This document shows, piece by piece, positions 1 through 10,983 of a stretch of DNA of 21,554 bases. A program made the translations under genes and the position numbers. The stretch lies in the NCBI GenBank assembly GCA_001655205.1, contig LPNZ01010589.1, forward strand, positions 1 through 21,554, given 5' to 3'. Under the pieces are notes generated by a model. The model was not told where the DNA came from and made no database searches. It worked only from the letters and a program-made list of their open reading frames with translations. The DNA comes from Lenisia limosa. Its lineage: Eukaryota > Breviatea. Numbering within the stretch: position 1 is the stretch's first letter; the number at the start of each line of letters is the position of its first letter.

Positions 1-3000
1 TAGGTGACAGCACACGAGGATTGCCCAGGCAAGTCGCTTCTGCAGCACTGCATCCCATCACTCCAGCGTTGTGAACAACAAAATAAACAACGCCCAGGTG
101 AAACGGAACATATATAAAAAACAATTGGGGAGGGTGAGACGAAGGTGCTCTCACCTGCAATGAACCAAGTACGGAATTGTCCTTGTTTTCTGGTGAGGGA
201 GCGGGCAAGGATTCTTCAAAGCCAGTGTCAGCTTTCACGGGGTCCACGCCAATAATTCTAAAACGTGAGAAATATGGAGTGTTTTGGCTTTCAAATCCAA
301 CTTTGGATCCACCTTAAATCCCCTTTTCTCCTCTGAAAATGCAAAAGCACCCTTTTGACAGGCTTCTGATACGAGGGAACAGCATCGTTCGCATACCTCA
401 TCATATCCGCAGCAGACTCGCCTTTCACGAGGTTCACAGACAGGTTTTTGACAGAAATGCTCTTGGGGTTTGCCGGGGCATTATCAACAGTCACAACCGC
501 AACATCTGGTGTGCCAAAGAGATTGTGAAGGTCACCAAGGATTTCCTATTGCGTGAGGTGGTAGAAACAAGTTGGCACTGCTTCTTAAAAAAAAAAGTAG
601 TTCACAATTGTGAAAAAGGATAAGTTACTCCTAATAAGGCGAACACGAAAGCCTCAAACCTGATAAGCGCCAACAAGGAAGGTTGCAATCAAATAGGGGT
701 TACGAGGGTCCCACTTCGGTACCGGCAGTGTGGGTTGAAGGGTTGGCCCATTGACATAGGACTGTGGGATGGTAAGTAATATGCTTAGAATAATCTGTGC
801 GCTGTGAGATGGTATTTATACTCTTAGATGTAGAAATGAGAAATAAAACAAGGTAGAACTGACCGAAGCCATCCACTCCATCACACTTAAGAGCTATTGG
901 ATTCTTATTGTACTAATTCCCCCGATTGTAGGTGATTCCTAAGGACAAAGGCAACCCTGTACTCTATGCACGCAAACCTGAATTGTCCCGTCACTATCGC
1001 ACGTGATGTCAGCGATGATTCCATCGTTGACAAGAGGCTCGGATGTCAACGGAACTATCGGGAAGATCTGAGGGGGTTGGTTGTGAGCAAACCGAAACTC
1101 CTAATGTCAATGGATTCTCTGTTCATAACTAGGACTATGTTAAATAATTATTTTGTGAAAATTATGAAATTGCCAGCCCTACCTGCTCAATGCCCCAAAT
1201 GTCGGGAAGGGACTTGAAGAGAGAGAAGTTTGCAAGTACCTGAGGCGATCAAATAAGACGCGATAACGCCATAAAAAAAGTACGCCCAATTTGCTTTATT
1301 TACCTTATCAGCCATCAACGGGAGGATTTCACTATAGAGAACAGATTCTTCTTCTGAGAGACTATGGCCCAATTTGACCTGGTCCCGGAACTTCAATGCG
1401 ACCTTAGTTTGGACTGTAATTGCTGCTGACTCTGCCCATGCACGCTAAATCGTAAAAATAATAATTCTAAACAACATGGTCTCATGTCTGTATTCTGTCC
1501 TGTGGTGCCTATATGTGTACCTTGTTCAAATTGATGAGATATGCAAAGTAAACATGTAATACAGGCAGCCATGTACAACAGCTCAAGAAAATTGAACGGA
1601 CAACGCCAAAGAGATTTGCCTACTTCTTGCATGTTGAGTTGGTTGTTTTGGAAGGCTTGTTCGCCTTGTGAGCCCAGTGATTGCGCGAGTTTGCATTGCT
1701 CAATCATGGTCACTGTAAAGTTAAGTGGCGGAGGACTCATATCCTNNNNNNNNNNNNNNNNNNNNNNNNNNNNNNNNNNNNNNNNNNNNNNNNNNNNNNN
1801 NNNNNNNNNNNNNNNNNNNNNNNNNNNNNNNNNNNNNNNNNNNNNNNNNNNNNNNNNNNNNNNNNNNNNNNNNNNGTCACAAACTAGCATATTTTCTTGC
1901 TCCAGAACAGCAATAAAAATACACAAACAAAATAGTTTTCATAGAACGATTCAAGATGGCATGAAGCGCGTACAAGATGAGTGTTCACAAAGTAGTTGGT
2001 GGAGTTCGTTCAAAGGATGCTTGAGAGAAGGGGGCTATGTGGTAAGTGTCAGCTTAAGGGGTTTCTAAACAAGAGATACAATTACAAAAGAAGGGGTGCA
2101 AAGCAATAAGGAAATAATAATAAAAAAAGGTGATCTATGTAGCCCCCCTCCCCCTCACAGGTCCCTGGCACGACTTATCCGCCTGTTCAACGCAAAGAAC
2201 GTTTGTCACCAAAACCGCATGGTGGGCAGTCATAAACCGACCGCTTTCGGAAATCAGTGTTGGTGGGTGGATGCTTAGGTCACGTGACATTTGCGAAAAG
2301 GTCTCAACTACTGCTCTACAAAGATAAAGGACAAATGAACTTATGATCCTCTGAGGAGATGCTGAATGGAGTTGTAACAGGTAGGAATGGGTGAAATACT
2401 GCTATAATAAATGCTGGCAACACAATGGGGGGGGGGGGNNNNNNNNNNNNNNNNNNNNNNNNNNNNNNNNNNNNNNNNNNNNNNNNNNNNNNNNNNNNNN
2501 NNNNNNNNNNNNNNNNNNNNNNNNNNNNNNNNNNNNNNNNNNNNNNNNNNNNNNNNNNNCCCCTTTTTTAAGCTATAATAGCTCAGAAACAGCCCCTTTA
2601 CCCCTCCTCCCAACCTGGCATAGTCATTGACGTCATAATTACGCGAACAAGGGTCCCTGTTTCCGGCACCCTAAAATGATCAACAGAGCTCGAATAAGAC
2701 TTATAAAAATCCGAGGATATGCATCAAGCTTAGTCAAAAAAGAATAAAAAAAAACTAATCAAAATTATCTCCTCCCTTCTTAATGAAGTATTAGGCACTA
2801 CCCCCCCCCCCCCNNNNNNNNNNNNNNNNNNNNNNNNNNNNNNNNNNNNNNNNNNNNNNNNNNNNNNNNNNNNNNNNNNNNNNNNNNNNNNNNNNNNNNN
2901 NNNNNNNNNNNNNNNNNNNNNNNNNNNNNNNNNNNNNNNNNNNTGAAAGAATGACTCAGCTCCATACCTGGTAGTCAACAGCAAGGCCGCCGCCAACATC

Positions 3001-5847
3001 CATATACAGCAAGTTGCCACCCATGCTGCATATTTCGGTCATGACTCTGCCTGCTTCATTGAGGCCGCTGCGAAGGTCGGCTAAGGTGGTTGCCTAATAT
3101 GGTAATGGGAAGTTCTGGGTGGTTAACCTAATATGGTAATCAGAAATACGGCTTTCGGAAAAGAGAAATGGAAAATATTAGACAATAGATTTGGTGAAAC
3201 TCAACAATTAATCAAGGGTTTGGGCCATTCACCCACCTGTGAGCCGAGGTGACAATGGAGGAGCTGGAGGCAGTGCATCTTGTCTTCAGCTTTCAGAATG
3301 TCAATTGCGGTCAAAATCTGTTCAAATGTGAGACAGATATTGTTATTTGTTTATTTATTACAATAAGAGAGAATAATAGTAATTCTATTATATAATAATT
3401 CTATTATATAATAATTATATCATATGATCATATTCGATCACACTTGTTTTGAGGAAAGACCAAACTTCGAAAGAGCCCCTCCACTCGACTGCCAGTTTCC
3501 AGAAACCTAAATGATCAAATAGGTCCATAATTTGTTTTAAGAAGAAGAAAGAAGAAAGAAGAAAGGCAAAAACAAAATAATGACGGTGCTTCGAATGAGA
3601 AAGAGAGCTCAATTATTACTCTGACCACCACCCACTTGGGAATGAAGCTTTGCACGGATGCCAATTCTGGGCGTAATATTGAGCCGCTTTGCTTCCTCTA
3701 AAGAATGTCATTTAAGCTGGTTTGACTGATATGTAATAGTAACAGAAGCGAATGGTATTGTTATTTAATGTTATCATAGTATTAACTATTATCTTCTAAA
3801 TATGGCACATCGAGTAGTACATATTGCATTACATACATTCTATGTAGCTCATTGAAATATTTTGAAATTCCATGTCATTGTTGAACCAAGTGCAGCTGTC
3901 TTTATATTTCAATATGTGTCAAGAAGTGAAGCACGTGTTCGTACCAAGAACAAGTGGAAGTTCATGGGGTTTCTCTATGACAATGAAGACCTGGGGTGTA
4001 AGGTACTATATAGGTGGGAGGGAAACATATATATACATATTACTATATGAATGTGTTATACACCTTATGATATACTATGCAATTGAGCCCCTTTGCCTAA
4101 AAATAAAGGAAAAGCAGAGAATTAGAGGAAGAGCGATTAAAACAGCTAAAGTGAAAGAAGCCAAATGCTAATATGATTATCTACTATGATTAAACACTAA
4201 TATGTGATTTGTACCCCCGCAACCTTGAAGCCCAGTTTCTCGCCAAGTAATGCCGTTTGGATATATGCCTTGTCTTTAAAGCCATTACAAACCTGGGGGG
4301 TAAGACCCAAAATCAACTATGTAGACTTAACATATGAAAGCACACTAGCATATCGGACATTAAAAAAGTGAATCCACAGAAATGAGACACCGGGTCCACC
4401 ATCTACCCACAATGACGCCACACGAGAGTTTAGCCATGTGGAGAACAGTTAATAATTCGGCCCTACTACCAGCTTCTAAACCAACCTGGCTCGGTAAAAA
4501 AAAAAAAAGCGAAGTTGAATATGAAATAAAAAAGAGAAAAAAGCTGATCCACAAGAAGCCCTTCGTCTTATCACGTGCATATTACAGGGTAGCAAGTTGC
4601 TGGAACATTGTCTCAAGGATGGGTCACTGTTACCAAGGAAATGCTCTTACTTTGGTGTTTTCGTCGTTTGCTTCAAGAAGTGAAGAAAGGACTTGGTGTT
4701 GTTGGTTCACCTAGTGTTATAAGGGAGCTGTGGCCAAAACAACAATCCCAGAATCAATCATATGTATGTACATTATGGGGAGTGTGTATTGGAGTGGAAT
4801 AGTTCAGAAATATAAAGCGATACATTTCCTTGGAACTACTTTTTATCTTCATAATAATTCTACAAAAAAAAAACCCCAAGCAAACTCACTTTGATCGGGT
4901 AGATTGCTACGTAGTCGCTAGGGTAGTTGCATGCCTCTCGGGCGTGTCTAAACGCCTCTACCAGCTCCCGTGCACGTTTGGTGAGAAGATGGGGGAACCG
5001 AATGAGCATTGGGAACTGTCCGCCTTGTGCCTTGATTTCAGATACGACGTCATGTAGCGGCAGAGTACTAGGGGAGGGGGAGGTAATTTTTTATTTTGGT
5101 AACTCCGTTGGATAAATCTTTGAGAAGAGGTAAAAATGGAAATACATTATGAAGAAAAAATGCGCGCGGGGGTAGGAACTGTTATGGCAATAGTGTCAAA
5201 AAGGTTACAAATTAGGGGATAAAAACGCCAAAAGAGAAAACAAGCCCCTAACTATCAAAAGAGATATTCCTTTCGTCTCATCTGTATCCATGTCTATATG
5301 CCCCCGGACCTATTTCCGACATAAACATCAGTGCCTGCATGGCCGGGAACAAAGCAGCCATCTCCCCAGTTCTGGGTATTGAACGCGTCACCTGCTGTCA
5401 TGTGTGGGGTTCTGAAATGGATAAGGTGATGAGAACGGACGCTTGGTATGCAATGAGGTTTTAGTGATGTGAGTAAGCCAATGTAAAGTAAAAAAAAGCC
5501 ATTTGGAGCAATGTAAACTCAGAAAGTTGAGACAAATGAATTGACCACTTGAAGCAAAACAACAGCAAAACAACACATAATATACGTATACTCTTAAAGT
5601 GGATTTCCCATATACTTTTCCAAGAACGTCTCTTTTCAGTACTGATGCGTCTTTAGTTGAGGGATGTTAGCGGAAGGACTACAGCGCACGAGCAGATTAG
5701 GGGAGTGAACAGAGCAAAGCAAAACAACACGCTTTTTCATTAACCCACCTCTTTAAATGCGTTTCCAGGGACAGTATCGGAGGCAAAGACGAGATGGGGA
5801 AGCGAAGGAACTGAATTTGAGATCTTGAAAATAATTACACTTCGCAT
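1..5847 (-). CDS. speA: Biosynthetic arginine decarboxylase (SpeA type), many exons, C-terminus off the window
   Basis: PLP-dependent decarboxylation of arginine to agmatine, the first step of the agmatine route to putrescine. Exons in sense order: 5847-5749 (tentative first exon), 5411-5310, 5067-4890, 4710-4651, 4485-4411, 4292-4224, 3990-3945, 3697-3636, 3506-3444, 3317-3237, 3093-2968, 2670-2615, 2315-2159, one exon not found (probably in the 1746-1875 gap), 1712-1624, 1402-1304, 1239-1183, 1067-978, 761-660, 545-313, 257-155, then beyond base 1. Phases agree at every listed junction from 5411 to 2159 and from 1712 to 155. Family landmarks appear in order: YPIK then VNQQ (PLP lysine), [88 protein letters not shown] then [11 protein letters not shown]. 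Length so far matches a roughly 630-residue SpeA. The first exon (MRSVIIFK...) and its join to 5411 are uncertain; a 14-nt microexon near 5620 would be needed. The tail after residues YQKPVKR does not resemble the usual SpeA end. This fold-III enzyme is typical of bacteria and plants, so a bacterial or plastid-type origin is likely. Confidence 0.92.
813..886 (-). repeat. Intronic conserved element, copy 1 (in arginine decarboxylase intron)
   Basis: In the intron between exons 1067-978 and 761-660, on the sense strand. The core GTGGATGGCTTCGGTCAG is followed after 20 nt by CATTTCTACATCT and then TATAAATA. The core can fold as a small hairpin with a UUCG loop. CTCTTA at 893-888 and TAAGAG at 826-821 could close the element with a 6-bp stem. 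A GTGATGG resembling snoRNA box C precedes the core; no clear box D (CTGA) is present. Confidence 0.6.
1746..1875. other. Assembly gap (130 N)
   Basis: Not bordered by a homopolymer. It probably hides the missing arginine decarboxylase exon between 2159 and 1712, since the flanking phases (0 and 1) require one. Confidence 0.95.
2439..2559. other. Assembly gap (121 N) with poly-G edge
   Basis: The left edge ends in a run of 12 G. It lies in an intron, because the flanking exons 2670-2615 and 2315-2159 join in phase. Confidence 0.95.
2814..2943. other. Assembly gap (130 N) with poly-C edge
   Basis: The left edge is a run of 13 C. It lies in the intron between exons 3093-2968 and 2670-2615, which join in phase without missing sequence. 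Confidence 0.95.
3093..3140. repeat. Duplicated 3' splice-site sequence
   Basis: CCTAATATGGTAAT occurs at 3093-3106 and again at 3127-3140. On the sense (minus) strand it reads ATTACCATATTAG followed by G, which is the acceptor used for the exon starting at 3093, so the acceptor exists twice, 34 nt apart. Confidence 0.8.
3381..3412. repeat. Tandem 16-nt AT-rich repeat in an intron
   Basis: Two head-to-tail copies of AATTCTATTATATAAT followed by a partial third, inside an arginine decarboxylase intron (3316 side of exon 3506-3444). Confidence 0.85.
3539..3566. repeat. GAA-rich simple repeat in an intron
   Basis: GAAGAAGAAAGAAGAAAGAAGAAAG-like purine run. On the sense strand it is a long polypyrimidine tract upstream of an acceptor. 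Confidence 0.8.
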
Positions 5848-6092
5848 ATGCTTTTATGTTGAGTACTTTAAGAAATAATCTGGAAATAATTATGTACTTT
5901 GACTCTTTAGATTAAAAAGGCTGAAAAATGATAAAAGTTATAAAGCAGGGTAGTTTCTGCGTTACCCTATATTTTAGTAATGTTCAAGTCATATATCGCT
6001 GAAGCGAAGTAATCGAATACATCGAAGTTATTGTATTTATTTGATAGATTACATTACTATTAAAAAGGAAAGACAAAAACCAAGTGCTCGAA
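5848..6092. promoter_or_regulatory. Divergent intergenic region between arginine decarboxylase and tectonic genes
   Basis: 245 bp, AT-rich, separating two start codons on opposite strands, so it should hold both promoters or one shared bidirectional one. No recognisable TATA box or other motif was identified with confidence. Confidence 0.45.
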
Positions 6093-9000
6093 ATGAGGCT
6101 TTTTGTGTGTTTACTGTTGGCACTGTCTTTAAATTTGGCATACTCAGCCGAATTCACTATTAATTGGGATGAGGTAAGCTAAACTTAGATTGTCTCACTT
6201 AAATTCAAGGTTGCCACATCCGCCACAGAGATCGCTTCTTCTGAAGGTATTGAATCCTTCTTGCTTGTCTAAATGATTGTTATAGATCTTGGCCCATGTA
6301 TCTGCGACTTAACTCCAAATGCCTGCGACTTCAACTGTAACTGTGACGACGATTGCACGGTTGGGTACAAGGCTGTTTCTTTGAAAGGGGGAAGCGAAAA
6401 ACCCTGTGCAATGATGATGGGGTTATAATAGATCTGCTTTTAATGCTGGTTTACTGGTCACTTTGTCACCAGTTTTGTGGCTCCAGAGTATCATAGCTCA
6501 TAACGGTTATTGTTCCTTGGTGACAAGGGAGGATACATATATCCAGGTGCTCTCCTGTGATAAATGTTTTGTTCAAGGAAAAGTGTGTTGAATTCATGGA
6601 GGTAAACAACCCTCCACCCTCATCTAAGCCCTCTAAGCTCCGTATGATTCACAGAAAACCCATTTCTTTTGTATTTTGCAACAAAGCAATTACATGATTT
6701 TCACCCATTATATAGGACACTGATAAGAATATCTTCCTTACTTCACTTAACGAGGGTCCTGTTGACAACTCAGTGAAGACTTGCAGGTTGGGTTAATTAA
6801 TTGGCTTACTTGCCATAGGATAGTGTGTATTGTATTTCCCTGTTCCCTTGATAACCAATTCCTCTGAACATTGCAGTTCTCTGGTGTCTCAGGTCAATGA
6901 TGATTCCTTTGACCCCTCATGGTCCCATAATCAACTCTGCGTAACGTCTAATAACAGTGGGCATGGCTGCGGCATGGATCTGTAATAGTTTCGGTAGCCC
7001 TCTTGAAATGTTGACTCATGGTTTTTTTTTTTCTTCTTCTTTATCCCTCCAGACCCCTCTGATGGCACGTTCTACACTGATGTTGATGACCTAAGCGATA
7101 TCGCCTCAGTAAATGACGCCTTCACTGCAAAAGAGTGGGCCATAGACTGATGTTTTTTCAAAATAATTTAATCAAACAAATGTTGCCCTACTCATGTTTC
7201 TCTCTTTCTACCTCATTATAGCGGTCTAATATCTCTTATAAGCATGATGTGGATGGCTTCGGTCAGATACTCCGTTGCGTGTATTTCATTTCTACATCTC
7301 ATATAATATAAATATAAAAAATGTATGAGGGTATCTAACCTCTTTAGTAACCCAGTTCCGCTTGTGATTGCAGCCGATTCTACTGCCTACTACCTCGTAT
7401 GTCTTTGCTTCTAATTTATTAAGCACATCATTCTTTTTTGCAGCAAAGTCTCCATTGAAACTAGGATCATAAAGATCCGGCGGTTGGTAGTTATATTAGA
7501 TTTGATTTAGGTACAGTTACCCTTCTCTTGATATTTATTACATCTTATTATTTTCCATTTTCACACCCAATCCAGCCCGGTGCCACAGTTCAGGCAAAAA
7601 TGCCTGTTGCCGCCGCCACATCACTATCGGCAGATTTTGCCCTTTTGGCCCCAGATACGGCCGGCCTGTGTAATGATCAAAGCGTCCTTGGTGAGGGGGG
7701 TCTGAATATTACCCATAACCTCCCCTGCCCAACCTTGTCGCAAATGCTGTTCCTAAGCTAGCCATTATTTGCTTTAATAAACGTGATGGTATAGATTGCT
7801 TGTTTCATGTAACCTGTAAATTAACGTATTTTTAGCATTTGATGAGGATCAGTCCCAGACATGCACGTTGTCATACGCTGACTTAGTGACCGAATGTACA
7901 ACTGGACAGCTGGCAATAGAGAAAATCAAAACAGTGACTTTCTTAAACGTGGGGGGTATGTTTGTTTAGCGATAATATGATGTGTTCTGAGGAGGCAGCT
8001 AGAGCCAAGAATTAGCTTTTTGTTATGGTTGAGTAAAAAAAAAAAATCATTTCATTCATTGGACTTATTATCTCAGGCACCTTCTGGCTCGGAATTGGAC
8101 ATAACCTTCGGTACACTACAATGCACTGATAACGTGGGAACTGTGACGGCCTGTACAGAGCAGGCCTCGGCCGTTGACGGTGGAAATAACTGTCTCCGCG
8201 CTGTAACTAATGTAAGTTGGAAGTATGAATATCAAGATGTGTTTTTTAAGAGTTTTTTTTGACGTTTAAGGTTGCTTATCAAATTACAACTGGAGCCGGG
8301 GGAATAATTTCTTCTGTTGTTGCGAATGTCGAAATGAACTACATCACCGCTGGTACTCTGACCGCTTCACGCACAACCACAGTCACGTTTTCAAGAGTGG
8401 GAGAGAAAAGTTGAGGATTTAAAATTATTTACTTTTTAGTCTGGTGAAACTGTCACTCGAGTTTACAGTGGTAACCCGGGGTATCTTCAAGGGTATCCGG
8501 TTGTTGCAGGAACCTTAACAACTAATGCTGAATTGTAAGAGGGATGGAAGTATACATAGCAACTATTGTAATAATACATATTGCAACAGAATATAAATTT
8601 TGAGCGCTATTCTAACGGTATAACTCCTATTAGAAACGCGATTGAACTCGAGACGTATCCAGGCGGATATCTGCGTATTGCAGGTCCCGGCGCTTTGGGT
8701 GTTTGTAGTGCCCAGGCCGTCCCATTTGGTGAAGAATCACAATCGGCTTGTTCATACGAAGTCAATCTTGCCGATCTTCAAGATAATGTGGGATGGTTTT
8801 GTTTTTTGAGAGCAATAAATTCATTCAATAGTATATTGGGATGCAAGAAAAATGTATGTTATACCATAAACCAAAATTGGTTTGTGAGTTCACCCCGTTT
8901 TTTTTAAAATGCCATGAAATATCGATGCTTTTGTGTCAGACCGAGTGAAGCCCAATATGTGATGGTAAAGAAGTTGACAAGAAATGATTGTATACCTTGA

Positions 9001-10453
9001 AGAAGGATAATGGGAATTCAGTCTTTTTTGGGTTCTGAATTGAAACAAGCGACTTACATTTTAGGACGATTGCAAAGCTTTAAGAACAACGGTTCAAAAC
9101 CTGGCTATTACTGACGCGTTCACACACGTCGGGATCTGGGGTAATGCCGATTATCAGGTCAGAGGGAGCTCACTGAACTTCCATTGGGACAGAATGTGAC
9201 AAAACATACCATCACCTTTTGCCCTTCTGTACTTTCCCCATTCTTTCTGACCCTATTTAGGATTCGTTCCAGTGGCTGCCGATTCTCACCAGTGATCCTG
9301 GAGTGGTGGGTGCTGTGTATATTATCGTATTCGTGTAGTCAGGTTATTATGCCATCTGTTGTGAACTTTGAAGTAATTTAAGCAAGCTCTTGCCCTTTCC
9401 TTGCACCCAATGCCACTAATTTTGCAACATAATATCTCATATTAATAAAACTACTGATATTATTTCTTATTCTGCTATATTTGCTATTCATGTGGCATTG
9501 TCATCTTATTGTTCTCAGACGGGAAGTGGCACTCTGGGATATTGTCCTGATGTTATCACTGGCGTGAACTACAAGATTGTTTATAACCAAGTGGTAAGCG
9601 GCATGTTGTGAGATATGAGGAGATATCGTACCAAGCCTTTCACCTTGAAATTTAAAATTTATCATGAACGGAAATGTTAATTTTTTTCCAGGGAGCAGAG
9701 GGAAACCCCCAGTCAAAGATTATTGGTATTATGCGAGAGTACCAACGAGGACATGTTTCCTTCAGGTTGGCCATCTTTGCTCTTAATGATATGTGATATG
9801 ATAGCTCTCAGCGAATGAATTCCCTCCCTCTATATTTTTTTATATTTTTTTTTCATATTTTTTTTCTTAAGAGAAGAAATCATTATCGAATCCCTATTTA
9901 CAATTGTTTTCGTTTTTTTGCACAGTCACATTGAAAAACCGACTTCACACTCCCCCCTCCAGCTGCTCAAGTAACAAATGTGTTGGTAATGCTGCCGCAG
10001 CCGAGAGTTTCTACATCACATCAACAGTCTCCTTTTTCATGTTCCCAGACCCCACTACTACCGAATCAATCCCCAGAGTGGGCCAGGGGGGTGATTTCTT
10101 CATGAGGTGATGTTTGTTCATATTGAGAATTTTTATGAATAGATAGTAAACTGACCATCCAGCCCCCCTCTCTGCTCCCCAAGCTTCCCTCCGATATTTT
10201 CTATCCCTTCGAAGTGGGAACATCTTCTCCAGCGTCAATACAAGGCCTGAGGTTTGTTTTTCGAGTATTACCGCCATATATAGTTGTTAGGGACTGGGGG
10301 AATTCAACTCAGTACTTCTGGAATACTACCCCGTTATTATTTCTCATTTCTACATAGTACCATGTCAAAATAGGGAGGAGGGATAAAAGCATTTATTCAC
10401 CTGATAGTTTGGCCGTCTTCGCAGCCTGTGCTGCTGCTCTTCTTCTTATTTAG
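6093..10453 (+). CDS. TCTN: Tectonic-family (DUF1619) ciliary transition-zone protein
   Basis: Tectonics are secreted or membrane-tethered proteins of the ciliary transition zone (MKS/B9 complex). Exons: 6093-6173, 6210-6246, 6286-6359, 6716-6786, 6877-6956, 7053-7134, 7444-7486, 7576-7690, 7836-7948, 8077-8211, 8271-8396, 8440-8534, 8590-8787, 9065-9157, 9261-9305, 9519-9593, 9692-9725, 9926-10077, 10184-10251, and a tentative last exon 10378 or 10381-10453. About 597 aa, close to animal tectonics. Seen: signal peptide MRLFVCLLLALSLNLAYSA; the hallmark Cys motif CICDLTPNACDFNCNCDDDC; GLCND before the central region; SGNPGYLQGYPVVAG, matching the conserved GNPGY-G-P segment; C-terminal PRLPSDIFYPFE, like the family's RLPFNFFFPF; and a short hydrophobic C-terminal tail. 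Most junctions agree in phase. The exception is 8534 to 8590, where the donor leaves phase 2 and the next exon opens in phase 0 (see findings). The neighbour on the left starts divergently 245 bp away. Confidence 0.88.
7243..7314 (+). repeat. Intronic conserved element, copy 2 (in tectonic intron)
   Basis: In the intron 7135-7443, sense strand. It shares with copy 1 the same 18-nt core, the same 20-nt spacing, the same 13-nt CATTTCTACATCT and the trailing TATAAATA. ATGATGT occupies the position of copy 1's GTGATGG. Reading the element as an exon would break the tectonic reading frame and homology, so it is intronic. Confidence 0.6.
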
Positions 10454-10983
10454 GTATGGTATTTCTTGAATGTATTTTTAGTAATGTACATGTACAACAA
10501 TCATCATTTGTGGCTCTTGATATCAGCTTACTAATTTCAAATCAAAACGGTTGGTGAGAATGTCTGTAAGTTTTTAAGTTTTTACTTTATCACAGAAACC
10601 ATGGAGTGCCATACCTTATTCCATACATTAAACCTAAAAAACACCAACCATCAGACTTGGTTTTCTCACAGATTGCCTTCCCTTGACCTATAAATTGCAA
10701 TCAGGAACAGAGTCGAGACATCACACACCTTGGGGTAGTTATCTTCAATTGTCCATGATTGGGAACCTTGAGTTCTCTCTTTTGAAGGTGTAGAACTTAT
10801 AGGACTCTTCCCGTTGTCCTGTTAGGAAATTGCTTCGATACGAGTCGGCAACTTGGACCTATTTGGATGAGGGTTCAAAAAGAGTTAGGGCTCCGTGAGT
10901 GGGACATATTATAATGAGAACCCTATCCAGACACTATAATTGCTTATTTTGTCAATTAATTTAAAAATTAGCTGTACGGTCCC
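10454..10983. other. Tail-to-tail intergenic region, nothing recognised
   Basis: About 530 bp between the tectonic stop and the probable methyltransferase stop. It should hold the 3' untranslated ends of both genes. Short open stretches on both strands show no homology or consistent splice structure. If the tectonic last exon is wrong, its true end could lie here. Confidence 0.4.

Noticed and set aside
859-886. CDGVDGFGQ as an extra decarboxylase exon
   Set aside because: Exons 1067-978 and 761-660 join directly in phase and match the family across the junction; the segment belongs to the repeated intronic element.
1393-2068. Long open frames on both strands across the N gap
   Set aside because: Their length is mostly translated N. 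Only the minus-strand part 1712-1624 is a supported decarboxylase exon.
2427-2438. Poly-G runs as telomeric or quadruplex structures
   Set aside because: They are pure homopolymers placed at gap edges and do not form a repeat unit; an assembly artefact is more likely.
3862-4171. Overlapping plus-strand ORFs
   Set aside because: They are antisense to the in-phase decarboxylase exon 3990-3945 and its introns.
6560-6715. Possible small tectonic exon EKCVEFME near 6580
   Set aside because: Exon 6286-6359 joins 6716-6786 in phase with the expected spacing after the Cys motif; no family residue is missing.
7221-7410. Two possible extra tectonic exons (SNISYKHDVDGFGQ and DSTAYYL)
   Set aside because: Joining 7134 directly to 7444 keeps phase and gives the expected family alignment, while adding these breaks it.
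9904-10110. Plus-strand ORF starting at an internal ATG
   Set aside because: The ATG and first residues are intronic; the coding part begins at the acceptor at 9926 and belongs to the tectonic gene.
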